64,000 nt of DNA from Budorcas taxicolor. Lineage: Eukaryota > Chordata > Mammalia > Artiodactyla > Bovidae. Shown in pieces: positions 33,840 through 46,114 of this stretch. Each line of letters begins with the position of its first letter. Position 1 is the stretch's first letter. The stretch covers positions 69,900,832-69,964,831 of the forward strand of contig NC_068924.1 of the NCBI RefSeq assembly GCF_023091745.1, written 5' to 3'. The notes below the pieces were generated by a model. It was not told where the DNA came from. It ran no database searches and was given only the letters and a program-made list of their open reading frames with translations. A program made the position numbers and the translations under genes.

Positions 33840-36470
33840 TTTTTACGTCACGTATTTTGAAGTTCTGTTGTTTGGTACACACACGTCTTTTATGGGGGAT
33901 TGTCCCTTTGTTATTGTGTGGCGTTCTTATCTGACTCTGGTAATTTTCTTTACTCTAACATCTACTTTATCTGATATCAATATAGACACTCTTTTTCTTT
34001 TAATTCATGTTTGCATGATATAAACTTTTTTCACTTTTTCTCTCAATTTATCCGTATTGTTCTGTTTGAGATGAAGTTTCTGTGGGGATCACATGGTTGG
34101 GTTAAGCTTTTTAACCCACCCTTCCATATCTGTTCCTCAATTACTGAATTTAAATTTAACTTAAATTTATCATCAACATTTAATACAATTATTGATATAT
34201 TAGGGCTTGTCTATTATTTGATATTCTTTCCTGTTTTTACTCCCTGTTTTAAATTTTGTTTTTTCTTATTCTGCTGTGAATTAAATGAACATTTTTTAGA
34301 CTCCGTATTGATTTTCTATCGAGTTTTTGTGTATATTTATATATATATATATTAGATCAGTCAATAGGTAGGTAGATAAAGAATATTTTTAGTTATTGTC
34401 TTCAGAATTCAATCATAAGTATGACATCTTAACACAGTCTTCTGGAGTCAATATTTTACCATTGAAGTGAAGTGAACCTTGCCTCTCCCATTTGTAATAT
34501 AATTTTCATAAATATTTCCTTTACATACATTGAGAAAAACAAAAATGTGTTACAATTTTAGTTCCATGTAACAAACATAATTTGGAAAACACAAAAGGAG
34601 AAGGAACATGTATGCACTTACTCATTTTTTACTCTTTCAGTTGCTTTTTCTCCCTTTTGGATGTTCCATGCTTCCTTCATCCATCATTTATCCTATTTCT
34701 GTTTGGAAAACTTTCTTCAGTCATTTTATAACGTAGGCCTGATGGTGACAAATTCTTAGTTTTTCTTCATCTTAAAATGTCTAGTTTCCTCTGCATTCCC
34801 GAAGGGTATTTGGCTAGATATATACTTTCTGACTGGTAGTTCTTTTCAGTAAGCACTTGAAAAATATTATGCTGCTTTCTTTTGGCTCCATGTTTTACAA
34901 GTTTGCTGTGATTCAAATTGTTTTTCCCCTGTAAGTAAGATGTCATTTCTCTCTTAATTGTTCTCAAGACTTCTCTTTGTTTTAGTGGTCAGAAGTTTAT
35001 GTCGTGTCTTAGTATGTTTTTTTTTTTTTTTTCTTTTTTTAATTTCCCCTCTTTGGAATATGTATGCTTAGCTTCTTGACTCTAGGTTTATAACTTTGGC
35101 CTAATTTGAGGATTTTTCTATCCATTATTTCTTCAAGTTCTTTTTCCAGTCCATCTTCTTTCTCATTTCCTTCCAGAATTCCAATGATGTATCTGTTAGA
35201 TTTCTGTTCTAGTTGTCAGGTAGGTCCCTGAGGGTTATTTTTTTTCCTATTTATTTTCTGTCTGATTTTTCATGTGGTTGATTTCTAGTTTTCTCTTAAA
35301 ATTCACTGATTTTTTTTTTTCCTGGATGATCATTTCCATCCACAGAGTTATAATTGTGGTTATTGATTATTTCTCAGTTCTAAATTTTCTATTCATTCTT
35401 TATATTTTCTATTTCTCTGCTGATACTTTCAAGTTGTTCTTTTGCTTCAAACATATTTGCTATGGCTCATTGATGCATTTTATTATATAAATGGCTTAAA
35501 AATCACCCCTGAAACTCAGCCCTATGTTCTTACTTCTTCAGGTTTTTTTTTTAGCTTAGAAGCCCACCAGCATCAGACTTAAATTTTACATATTCATCAT
35601 TGTTTAAAATATAGCCCCAATAAGCCAATTTTTAGCCACTTAAAGCCTTCCTGCATTGCATATTCCATGAAACTGTATCACTGTCTTCTTTGAACAGTAT
35701 TCTGGCAGAAGAAGAAAGAGTTATAGTCAAGTAGAAATAGAATCTAAGGTCTCCACTAACCCTTTGTTGATACTTGAAGGGTAGCGCCTCCTTCTTGCTT
35801 GGTGGAATTCAGAATTCTGGCTCCCCAGCAGAGCTCTGTTTAGGAGAGACTTTGAGAGGCACCTGTGGGCCTCACTGCTGCTGCCCTTGTAGCCATCACT
35901 GAGGTGACCTTGGAGGTCACCAAGGAGGTGGCCTTTTCACTGCTGGACAATGGTAAAAGCCCTAAAGCCACACCAGCCCTCTTTTGACACTATCCAGCTG
36001 GGAGGATGGGGTCAATGTCTTGGCTCTGTATTCAGCCTTCCCTCACAACTCCTTGGTGGTGATGGTGGTGGGGCGGTTGGCATACATTGTTATAACCTGG
36101 TGAAGGTGGAATCCCTGACTTTCCTCTCAGATTTTGCTGTTATCAGTAGAGGCAAGAGGAAAAGTTACAGTTTTCTCTGTACTATTTGGCTAGAACAGAG
36201 CACTTGTCTAAAACATTTTGGTATTACTGGCATGATTTGTTGGGCTTTTCTTTAAAAAAAAAAAAAAAATTTGTAGTTACCCACTGGCTGTATTTCTAGC
36301 TTCTTCATCTCAAAGTCTGGGATACATAGGAAGAAAGAAAACTCAGTGATTTTACCACCATGTCATGTCTTGGAGCTTGTGGTCTGTAACCCGTCTGTCT
36401 TCTTCTCTTCACCTTTCAGTCTATTATTATGTTCCTTTTTTATATAATGGCCAGAGTTTTTAGTAGAATG
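33840..36470 (-). repeat. Long ancient L1 (L1M-type), 5' part
   Basis: Antisense blocks in order include atctactttatctgatatca, the atttaatacaattattgata block, tccattatttcttcaagttc, ttccaatgatgtatctgtta, tttctcttaaaattcactga and tttgcttcaaacatatttgc, all typical of the 5' UTR/ORF1 part of ancient L1s. The 35560-36470 section is less certain but fits the L1 5' end. A (TA)n tract is at 34337-34352 and T/A runs lie near 35020 and 36254. No intact frame. Confidence 0.65.
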
Positions 36471-36472
36471 TA

Positions 36473-36608
36473 GTGGGATAAAGTGGAGAAGGAAATGGCA
36501 ACCCACTCCAGTGTTCTTGCCTGGAGAATCCCAGGGACGGGGGTGCCGTCTATGCGGGTCGCACAGAGTTGGACATGACCGAAGTGACTTAGCAGCAGCA
36601 GTGGGATA
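36473..36608 (+). mobile_element. Half-unit Bov-A2 SINE with TSD
   Basis: Only the second Bov-A unit is present (gagaaggaaatggcaaccca to gacttagcagcagca). TSD GTGGGATA at 36473-36480 and 36601-36608. Confidence 0.93.
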
Positions 36609-36639
36609 CAGATGGAAAAAGACATCAACTCTATCTCTC

Positions 36640-37290
36640 CATCATTTAAGAATTAAGTCTCTCTCTTTTTTTTTTTTTTTTAAGACTTGGATATAAGGAC
36701 CCTTTCCTTGTAACTCATCCCAATCACTCCATTTTCTCTGATAGTTATATTCCTTTCTCTGTAAGTTCCCAGAGAACTTTCATTGTAATTTGTTTTCCTT
36801 TCATGGCTGTATCCATAAACTAAGTGTATTAGACTATGAAATTCCTCAGAGTGCATGTATTTGTCTTATTCCTCCCTAGGTTGTCCTGTGACTAGCCCGC
36901 TAGTTCAAATGTGGCAGCCAGCGTTTACTAAATGAATGAAGGACTGAGCGTACAGTATGGTCTCTCAAGATATTTTTATGATACAGACCACCTCTTCCAG
37001 AGTGCCATCTGTGGAATCTTCAAACTAAGCAATTTCTCTACAAAATTATCATGTTATCTCTTATGTCCCTCTAACATCACAGCACATCATCCTTATTGTA
37101 TTCATTTCCTCTGCCACACAGCAAGAACCATATATTGGACTTTCTCCCTTGAGTTTTGGTGATGTTTGGACATAATTATAAGATATATGAAGCCAGGCAC
37201 TGTGTTGGTATTGGCTCATGGCTCACAGGTATTCCAGAACTTAGCACAATTTTCAAGTACATAGTGCTTGTTGAACAAATGAACAAAATA
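36640..37290 (+). repeat. L2-like fragments, diverged
   Basis: A T run at 36667-36682 opens the stretch. Two segments (about 36700-36945 and 36985-37290) end in L2-like patterns such as tttactaaatgaatgaagga and catagtgcttgttgaacaaa. Confidence 0.45.
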
Positions 37291-37294
37291 AAAA

Positions 37295-38550
37295 AATGAA
37301 TGTAAAGATAATAGGAACTCAACAGATTATGAATGACTCCATGTATCTGTTGCATCTGTTACATGAAAAATCTATCCAATTTGCCTTCCCAGAAATGTCA
37401 AATTTGTCTCTGTGGATCTCAACATTTATGAGATACACATTTTTCTAGTTATATAAAAATAACTTTTGCTATATAAACTTTTTTTCTCCTGAATCATTTC
37501 AAAAACTGAACGATAAACTTGTTTGTGAAGTATCTACATATTTTCCCTCAAATTCCTTAAAGAATTTTAGTGTGCATTTGTCATAGTTTACGAGACAGCA
37601 AGAATGTAAAAGGGAGACAGCTCTTTCATGTGACAAGCATTAGTAGACTATACCTAGAGGGCTCTTTTGGAGGCCAGTCTGGAATATGGCTTTCTTGCTA
37701 GTCTCATAAATGGCTAAACCTATTGCTATGCCCTTCGTAACTCAAAAACACTTCATAAATGGTTTCTCAGTATTTTCTTTCCATGTCTCAAATTCATATC
37801 TATAGCTCCAAAGTCCACGTCAGTAAAAAATCGTCTAGAAGAGTTATTTTAAGTGTTGTAAGATTCCCATGTGAACACTCATCTTACACAGTTAAACCAT
37901 TTACCCTCTTATTCACATGCCAGTTGGTTAAGCATTGCTGAGAGTGAGGCAAAAAAAAAGAGCTGTAAGGCAAGAGTGCTTCTTTACACACAGCTCCAGG
38001 GAAAAACACTGAATGACAAAATGTTCCAGAAGAGGAGGAAAAAGATTCCTCTAAAATCACAGTGTCACAAAAATAGAGACACATTCTGATCCCCTAACAT
38101 AATCCATTGACGGGCATTCCATTATATGATATTGAGGTTAGGCCTTGGTGTTTGACATCTGCTCTGGAGGTTATATTTTAGAAGTACAATCTTAAACTCA
38201 TAGGATGGGTGAAAGATAGATGTTTTGATACTGCCACAGTTCTTATAAAGCAGATTTCCTGAGGGGTTCCATGAACTTTGAACATATGAATCATATGTGA
38301 TAAAATAAAGATGATACTCTCCCAAAGACTAATTATACAGATGTAAGACTTTATACTAAGTTTCGAAAGTTGTAGGGAAAAGAGAAAGAAAAAAGAATTC
38401 ATTTGAAATTTGCTTTTTATGAGGACTGATTTGTAAAAGAATTAATGAAGAACAGAAATTGTGGGCATAGCTTATATTATGTAATCAGAAAACGAAATCA
38501 AACAGTAAACTATTCTCAGGCAAAAATTTTTTGCATATCTTTTTTTTTAA
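37295..38550. other. Unassigned sequence
   Basis: No gene or recognised repeat. Confidence 0.4.
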
Positions 38551-38555
38551 GTGGG

Positions 38556-38772
38556 TCATGACTATATCTTAGTCATGTCTGACTCTCTGTGACCTTTTGG
38601 ACAGTAGCCCTCCAGGCTCCTTAGTCCATGGGATCTCCCAGGAGAGGATACTGGTGTGTGTTGCAAGTTTCCTCCTCCAGGGGACCTTCCTCACTCAGGG
38701 ATCAAACTAATGTCTTCTGTGTCTCCTGTATTGCCGGCAGATTCTTTACCCAGTGAGCCATCATGGAAGCCC
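38556..38772 (-). mobile_element. Bov-tA SINE, diverged
   Basis: Minus-strand copy: agtcatgtctgactctctgt to gagccatcatggaagccc. It abuts the 5' end of a BovB fragment. Confidence 0.85.
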
Positions 38773-39997
38773 TTCTTAAATGAACAAAGCAAAGAAGTAG
38801 AGGAAAACAGGAGAATGGGAAAGACTAGAGATCTCTTCAAGAAAATTGGAAAGATCAAGGGAACATTTCCTGCAAAGACAGGCATGATGAAGGACAGAAG
38901 TTGTAAGGAGCTTACAGAAAAACAGATGAAGAAGAGATGGCAAGAATACACAGAAAAACTATACAAAAAAAAAAAGAAAAAGGTCTTAATGACCCAGATA
39001 ACCACAGTGGTGTGGTCACTCACCTAGAGACAGATATTCTAGAGTATGAAGTCAGTGGGCTTTAGAAAGCATTACTATGGACAAAGCTAGTGGAAGTCAG
39101 GGAATTCCAGCTGAGCTATTTCAAATCCTAAAAGATGATGCTGTTAAAGTGCTGCACTCAATATGCCAGCAAATTTGAAAAACTCAGCAGTGGCCACAGG
39201 ACTGGAAGATATCAGTTTTTTATTCCAGGCCCAAAGAGGGGGGCAGTGTCAAAGAATGTTCAAAGTACTGGAAAATTACACCCTTTTTGGATGTTAATAG
39301 GGTTATATTCAAATTCTTCAAGGTAGATTTCAATAGTACATGCGCTGAGAACTTCCAGATGTACAAGCTGAACTTAGAAAAGGCAGAGGAACAAGAGATC
39401 AAATTGTCGACATCCATTGGATCGTAGAGAAAACAATAAAATTCCAGAAAAACATCTACTTCTGCTTCATTGACTCCTTGAAAGCCTTTGACTGTGTGGA
39501 TCACAGCAAACTGTGGGAAATTCTTAAAGAGATGGGTATACCTGACCACCTTACCTGTCTCCTGAGAAACCTGTATGCAGGTTGAGAAGTAACAGTTTGA
39601 ACTTTACATGGAACAACTGACTGGTTCAAAATTGGGAAAGGAGTACGTCAAGGCTATATACTGTCACCCTGCTTGTTTAACTTCTATGCAGAGGACATCA
39701 TGTGAAATGCCAGGCTGGATGAAGCACAAGCTGGAATCAAGATTGCAGGGAGAAATATCAATAACCTCAGATATGCAGATGACACCATCCTAATGACAGA
39801 AAGCAAAGAACCCCTTGATGAAAGTGAAAGAGGAGCGTGAAAAAGCTGGCTTAAAACTAAACATTCAAAAAACTAACATCATGGCATCCAGTTCCAACAT
39901 TTCATGGGAAACAGATGGGGAAACAATGGAAACAGTGACAGACTTTATTTTGGGGGGCTTGAAAATCACTGTGGATGGTGACTGCAGCCATGAAAGA
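38773..39997 (+). mobile_element. BovB fragment lacking its 3' end
   Basis: Plus-strand BovB from the linker (gcaaagaagtagaggaaaac) through the RT to tggatggtgactgcagccat at about 39995, where sequence identity stops. The last roughly 500 bp and terminal repeats are gone. BovB insertions normally keep the 3' end, so a secondary deletion or rearrangement removed it. Confidence 0.85.
38800..39995 (+). pseudogene. BovB linker and reverse transcriptase remnant, decayed
   Basis: Linker segment RRMGKTRDLFKKI at about 38813-38850 and QEYTEKLYK at about 38941-38967, followed by an A-rich expansion (aaaaaaaaaaag) that shifts the frame. The RT palm is recognisable at about 39455-39510 (IDSLKAFDCVD, where the family has YAKAFDCVD), and YADD is at about 39773-39784. 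Stops interrupt the frame (for example TGA in place of a Gln codon near 39583 and one near 39704). More diverged than the copies at 19.1 and 53.2 kb, so probably older. Confidence 0.8.
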
Positions 39998-39999
39998 GC

Positions 40000-41015
40000 T
40001 GCCCACCTGAAGACAGTTGTATTTTTCTGCAAAAATGTATACTGAATACTCACAAGAGGCTTAAAATATATTTGTTTTGAATTTACCATTTTGAGAATGT
40101 AGCTTTGATCTAGTCAAAAATAATCAGGTACACACTGTCCTAAAGGTTCTGTCACTACCCTAGTCTATAAGCTCCTGGAGATAAGACCCCTGATTTTTTT
40201 CAGTAATGGAATCCCTGGCATCTAACTTAGAAGCAGGCAAAAACTTGATGCTCAAAGAAAGTGATCCGTTTGGTTGAACTGAATTGTCATATGCAGCTCT
40301 CTAAATCTGGCATGAGCCCAAGAGGTCATCTGCAAAATTAAGGAAATATGTTTGATACAACAAAATATATTTTTGCTTAGCTCATAGAGAATACCTATTT
40401 CTACTTCCTATTCCACATTTCTGAAGAATATTCTCTGCCTTGCTTGATAATTCATCACTGTGTTCAACAAATCTATTATCCGGCTGTACTTTGAGGATTG
40501 TATCCGAGACTTTGAAAACTAGATATTTGTGCATTTGAAAATCTATCACTCAGCCTGTATGTATAAATGAGTAACCACTGCACAGTTGATCCATTTAGCC
40601 TCTGCTCTATCTAGTCAGCATGCCAAGCAAATTCTAGTAAAGTACCAGTATTAACCAAAAAAAAAAAAAAATCTTAGGAGTTCCCTCTTAGTCATGAAGC
40701 ATACTGAAAGTACTTTTTTCCTACTTACTATTCACTTCTCTACTAAATCATAAATTTCTTCAGATTATAAAAGAAGCTTTTATTTTCTGTTTCTTAAAAA
40801 CCACCCAAGGGCCATAATTTCTTGGTTAGCTTCCTTTTAATTCCTAAATGATTAGACTATCATGGCTAAGCACATAGTCTCTAATGTAGAAAATTTATGC
40901 AGTCAAATCATTCTGCCATAACTAGACCTGCAAAGAAATGTTGTAGAAAGGGAACCATTCACACTATATCTTCCCAGTCACTATTTTAGCAGTTGATCTT
41001 GAAATTTTATGGAGT
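40000..41015. other. Mostly unassigned; L2 end at about 40145-40265
   Basis: A segment with tctataagctcctggagata and ggaatccctggcatctaact resembles the L2 3' end. An A run lies near 40658. Otherwise nothing recognised. Confidence 0.45.
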
Positions 41016-41020
41016 AAAAA

Positions 41021-41210
41021 AGTGAAAATGTTAGTCTCTCAGTTGTGTCCTACTCTGTGAACCCCTGAGACTGCAGCCTGCCAGGCTCCTCTGTTCATGG
41101 AATTTTTTAGACAAGAATCCTGGAGTGGGTACCCATTTCCTTCTCCAGAGTACCTTCCTGACCCAGGGATCAAAGCTAGGTCTCCTGCATTGAAGCCACC
41201 AGGAGGACCC
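41021..41210 (-). mobile_element. Bov-tA SINE
   Basis: Minus-strand copy from agtgaaaatgttagtctctc to the degenerate head aagccaccaggaggaccc. Confidence 0.88.
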
Positions 41211-41214
41211 CTTT

Positions 41215-42262
41215 ATTGAAAAAGACACAGCCAAAAAGAAAGCACTTGAGACCTCCAACTAAGCCTGGCAATAACACAGTCTATGAGCCACGAACATGAA
41301 AATCCATTTAATAATCAATTCTAACCATAGCAAAGAATTCCATTCTGCAAAAGAAAACTGGGAATAAAGTGATCTAAGAATGTCTGTTCAATGAGATTCT
41401 ATCTCGCTAAACTTTCTTGATTCATCCTCTTTTTTCAGACACTGAGCATTCCAATCAGACAGCAATAAAAAGAAAATAAGCCTCCCCTTCACATAGAAGG
41501 GCCAGTTCATTTTGACTCTCCAATTTTAACCACTGGTGGCAGACTAGTGTATGGAGGGGCAAGTGGTTCAGCACTCAAATGCAGAACATAATGCCACCCT
41601 CAAAGTCCCACTTATGTCTACTTTATGTAAGGCCTAACTAGAGCAGCACAGGGTTCCTTCAGGGGATGCTCTCAGGAAGACTTCTTCAAAGTGCAAGCAC
41701 CAACTCTCCATCAAATATAACCACTTATTTTGCATGAGTTCTTAAGACATATAGAAATTTCAACTGAGATTACTGTCCAGAATTGTGACATTCATTCCTC
41801 AGCTCTTTTTCTCTCAACTTGGGTCCAATTTAGATTCCAACTAAATGTGTCTGATAAACATTTAATTTGTAAGAATAATGACTTATGTTTCTAAAGTATA
41901 TATACTGTTTATGTAATTTTACATGAGAGCATCTCCGTATTCTCCACTGAGTTCTGGTTGCCTAACTGAGTGATGAGTCTTTGAGGTCTGGCTGGTGAAG
42001 AGTTAATTTCTTTGACTTCTGTCTTTAAAGAGGACAATGAAAAGGCAAATTAGGGGGATTAGCTCTGACCTGTTTACCAATAAGTTATTTGCAAAAACTA
42101 AAATACTTGGCCTGATTCAGTATCAAAGCACAGTCTGATCTTTTTTTTTTTTTTAGTGACAACTCATTAAGAATTGGCAATAATTATTTTTTATTTCTAA
42201 ACATTAAAAGCAATGATTTTTGCTTGTTATTTTTTTCCTGTGTATCATCAATGTGCATCTTC
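41215..42262. other. Unassigned sequence
   Basis: No gene or recognised repeat. T run near 42140. Confidence 0.4.
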
Positions 42263-42267
42263 TTGCT

Positions 42268-42485
42268 ATGCATGCTCAGTCAGTCCTGTCAAACTCTTTG
42301 TGACCCTTTGGACTGTAGCCCACCAGGCTCCTCCATTCATGGGATTTTTTAGGCAAGAATAATGGAGTGGGGTGCCATTTCCTCCCCCAGGAGATCTTCC
42401 TGACCCAAAGATCAAACCTGCTTCTCCTGCTGCTCCTGCATTGCTGGTGGATTCTTTGCCCCACTAAGCCACTGGGGAACGCCCC
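42268..42485 (-). mobile_element. Bov-tA SINE
   Basis: Minus-strand copy: gctcagtcagtcctgtcaaa to taagccactggggaacgccc, with a ctcctgctgctcctgca duplication in the head. Confidence 0.9.
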
Positions 42486-42704
42486 CATTATCAGTGAAAT
42501 ATATGCTTATTGTAGAAGCTTAGAAAGTACAGATATGCTCAAATTGTATATACAACATTTTATCTTGTGTTTTTCCATTTATCATCATATTCAGCACATT
42601 TCTTGTTATTAAAAACTCTACAAATAGCATTTAATTACCTTTGTTTAAATTTATAACTACATTAGTATTCTAATATTTTGAATAAGACTGTTGTATATGA
42701 ATTA

Positions 42705-42892
42705 TCTGGACTTCCCAGGTGGCTCAGTGGTAAAGAATCCATCTGCCAACGCAGTAGATGTGAAAGATGTCCTCAAGTAGGAAATGGCCACCCATTCCAG
42801 TATTCTTGCCTAGAAAAGTCCATGGACAGGGGAGTCTGGCAAGCTGAAGTCCATGGGTTTGCAGTCTGACACGACTGAGTGATTGAACACAC
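42705..42892 (+). mobile_element. Bov-tA SINE
   Basis: Plus-strand copy with a short deletion of the middle. TSD ATAT(G/A)AATTA at 42695-42704 and 42893-42902. Confidence 0.9.
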
Positions 42893-42904
42893 ATATAAAT
42901 TACA

Positions 42905-43525
42905 ATGTTAGCTAAACCATCAGTGTTTTATATTTTAAATCACACTATCAACATACAAATATATCAAAGAATATAAAATATATGGCATACATATATTAGG
43001 TTTCTTTAATATGATAGAGCAAAGATAAAAAGAGTTGCAATTCAGGATTTTTCCAACTAAGAGGATTATTCATTTTTCCTCAGCACTCCTAAATTAATTT
43101 GAAACGTTAAAAAGTAGGAGATGAAAGAATTTATTTTCACTCTGATGAGTTCTCAGTAGAAAGGCTGAAAAGTCAAGAACTCCATGAAAAGTAATAGAGC
43201 CGTTTTATTTGTGAAATGATTTCCATTCCAGTGTAGTGCTTTATTTTGCACTTTTTATTAGGGCATTATGAGGCACTTGTACAACCACTTGACTCTGCCT
43301 GGCTCATTTCTCTGAATAGAACAGCCAATCCAAACAGAATAAGTCCTTTTCCTGTAATTTCTACTTACTACTGAGGTGTAAATAGGATCCAGCTTTGCTT
43401 GGAGTTCTGTGAGTTTTTCATGGACACAGCCTAATACTCCAAAATTGCAATGATAGGATTTTCTGAAATTGAAGGAGATCATCAAAAATGAAGGAAAACT
43501 GACTGAGATCCTGTTCTTTTTGTCA
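42905..43525. other. Unassigned sequence
   Basis: No gene or recognised repeat. Confidence 0.4.
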
Positions 43526-43529
43526 TTCT

Positions 43530-43736
43530 GTGCTCAGTCACTTCAGTCATGTCCAACTCTTTGCAACCCTATGGACTGTAGCCCCCTGGGCTCCTCTGTT
43601 CATGGGATTCTTCAGGCAAGAATACTGGGGTGGGTGGCCAAGCCATCCTCCAGGGGACTGTCCCAACATAGGGATTGAACCTGGGTCTGCTGCGTTGCAG
43701 GCAAATTCTTTACTGCTAAACCAACAGGGAAGCCCT
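43530..43736 (-). mobile_element. Bov-tA SINE (arm of inverted pair)
   Basis: Minus-strand copy, gctcagtcacttcagtcatg to aaccaacagggaagccct. Flanks show an imperfect TSD around tttt(gt)cattct. Confidence 0.92.
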
Positions 43737-43754
43737 CCTTTTCATTCTAGATGC

Positions 43755-43937
43755 TCTCATTCCCAATTCAGGAGAGGCAATAGACGTGGGTTTGATCCCT
43801 GGGTGGGGAAGACTCCTGGGAGGAGGAACATGCGACCCACCAGTATTCTGGCCTCAAAATTCCATGGACAGCGGAGCCTGGCAGGCTGCAGTCCATGGGG
43901 TCTCACATGATTGAGCGACTGAGCACGCGTGCATGGT
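43755..43937 (+). mobile_element. Bov-tA SINE (second arm)
   Basis: Plus-strand copy with a truncated, diverged head (caggagaggcaatagacgtg), then gtttgatccctgggtgggga to gagcgactgagcacgcgtgc. It lies about 20 bp from the minus-strand copy. Confidence 0.88.
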
Positions 43938-43939
43938 AT

Positions 43940-44975
43940 ACAAGCAGCAATGTTTACATGAAGGTGACAATGTGAAATCTGAATGACTGAATTTGAATGA
44001 AACCGAAGAGCAAGAAGGGAAAACAGGATACCAACGTACCAAAGACTGAGGGTAGAAAATGCAGGAGAATGCAGGAGAATGTAAACAGAAGGAAGGTAAG
44101 TCAGGTAGAATTTCTAGAATCTTACGGTAAATTAAGGCAGGTTTGTTCACAGTTCCTCAGGGCTTTGGCATGAAACATGGGAGCTAGGAAAGGGGTTAAC
44201 AAGAACAGACCTCAAACAATCCATGGGTTATTCCTATCAGGACCCCTGTACTAAACCTAGATTGAAAAGGTCATCAAAAGGGCATGGAGGCATTTAGAAG
44301 GACAAAGAAACAAGAAAAAGATGAGTTGCCTAAATGTGGCAGAAATCTGAGCACAACAATATGAAACAGAATTTGAGGCATGTTATAGAAATTTGATGTA
44401 CTAAAAATGCACATAAGGGAATAACAATTTAATGGGGTTGTTCCCAACAAAATCTTTTACAGCTCTACTGGCGCATCACAAAAGTAGTAGCATCACGACT
44501 ATTTAGCGCACAAAGTACCATCTCTGGAAGACAGAGCAATAATGGATGGAAAGCATTTCACCCCAGTAATGATGAACCAGCAAAGCGATCTTGCCAACAG
44601 TAGCGGTTTTCCCTCTCACAAATCTATTTGTTTTTCTTGTGTTGAAAATAGTATTGTAAATAGAATTTAATGTGGTGGTGGAGGTGGGGGGAGTTGGAGA
44701 TTCAACTCACCCTACCTGCACCAGCACTTTCTTCCATGGCGAAATACCCCGAGCTGTGTTAAAACTCTTTCAGTGCTAATGCTCACTGTATGTGGAGAGA
44801 CAGGAAAGCTGAGACATCAACCTTATGCTGTAGGAAGAAGCTACTCCTTGAAACTCAAGGACACATGGATTCAAACAATTTTTCTGCCCTTCATCTTCTC
44901 CACCTTGGTCTGTGGTTTAACCACTCTGCATCTCAGTTTTAAAATCAATATCATTGATAAAATATGAAAGGCTTT
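43940..44975. other. Unassigned sequence
   Basis: No recognised gene. A faint antisense MIR pattern lies near 44840-44960. Confidence 0.35.
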
Positions 44976-44979
44976 TATT

Positions 44980-45760
44980 TAAAATTGTTATTAAAGTGTG
45001 ATATCCATGAAGAAAAGTATATATACTCAATTTTATAATTCAATAAAAACATCTGTGACACCAGTGCTCAGACTGAGAAACAGACCTCAGAAGCACCACT
45101 TTCAATTTTACTAACCTCTCACAGAAGAAACTACTTCTTAGTGTCACTGAATTTTATGTAAATGGAATTGTTGCAGGAAGGGGGACCCCTTCCAGGGCCC
45201 GAAACTGGGCTCTTGTCTAACACTCAGAAAATGAATTGTCCAAGGAGACACATGTGCTGACAAAGCAAGAGATTTTATTGGGAAAGGGCACCTGGGCGGA
45301 GAGCAGGAGGGTAAGGGAACCCAGGAGAACTACTCTGCCGTGTGGCTCGCAGTCTCAGGTTTTATGGTGATGGGATTAGTTTCCGGGTGGTCTTTGGCCA
45401 ATCCTTCTAATTCAGAGTCTTTCCTGGTGGCGCACGCATCGCTCAGCCAAGATGGATGCTAGCAAGAGGGATTCTGGGAAGTGGACGGACACGCGGTGCC
45501 TCCTTTTGACCTTTCCCAAACTCTTCCGGTTGGTGGTGGCTTATTAGTTCCGTATTCCTTATCAGGATCTCCTGTCATAAAACAACTCATGCAAATGGTT
45601 ACTATGGTGCCTGGCCAGGGCAGGCGGTTTCAATCAGTGTGCTTCCCCTAACAGAATCATACAACCCTGCTATTTTTATTGGGCCTCTTTTGCTCAAATT
45701 ATGTTGTCAAGTTTCTCTATACCGTTGCAATTTTTAAAAGTTTGTAATAAGAGAATTTTT
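44980..45760 (-). repeat. Ancient L1-like antisense fragment split by the solo LTR
   Basis: The stretch attttatgtaaatggaat before the LTR and gaatcatacaaccctgc after it read as one continuous antisense ancient-L1 segment when the LTR and one GAAT are removed. Confidence 0.6.
45169..45653 (-). mobile_element. Solo LTR of an endogenous retrovirus (class I-like)
   Basis: A 485-bp LTR on the minus strand, bounded by TGTTRSRGGAAG-type inverted ends (TGTTGCAGGAAG on the left, CTTCCCCTAACA on the right). A perfect 4-bp duplication GAAT lies at 45165-45168 and 45654-45657. On the minus strand a CATAAAA TATA-like box sits near 45359-45367 and an AATAAA signal near 45273-45279, in the order U3-R-U5. 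The segment is richer in G+C and CpG than its surroundings. A 4-bp duplication points to a gamma-type (class I) element. No gag, pol or env follows, so it is the product of recombination between two LTRs. Confidence 0.85.
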
Positions 45761-45892
45761 GTGAAAATACATCAGTAATGAATATAGAAAAAAAGCTCAA
45801 CTAGTAAGTTCTTGCTATTGTTATAGGAACTAGGTTACAACATGTAATAAATAAAATAAAAATTTTAAAAACAGTAGTGGTAGCGCTAGCTC

Positions 45893-46110
45893 AAGTGTGC
45901 TTAGCTGGCTTCAGTCATGTCCAACTCTTGGCGACCCTATGGACATTAGCCCACCAGGTTCCTCTGTCCAAGAATTCTCCAGGCAAGAATACTGGAGTGG
46001 GTTGCCTTTTCCTTCTAAAGGGGATCTTCCCTACCTAGAAATCAAAGCCCATCTCTTAAGTCTCCTGCATTGGCAGGTGGGTTCTTCACCTCTAGCGCCA
46101 CCTGGAAAGA
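45893..46110 (-). mobile_element. Bov-tA SINE
   Basis: Minus-strand copy: gctggcttcagtcatgtcca to tagcgccacctggaaaga. Confidence 0.92.
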
Positions 46111-46114
46111 CACT

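Noticed and set aside
34011..34355. 114-codon hydrophobic frame resembling a membrane protein
   Set aside because: It lies in antisense ancient L1. The F/Y/I-rich composition comes from T-rich DNA and a TA repeat.
45169..45653. Complete provirus
   Set aside because: Only one LTR is present, with matching 4-bp duplications at both ends and no internal genes.
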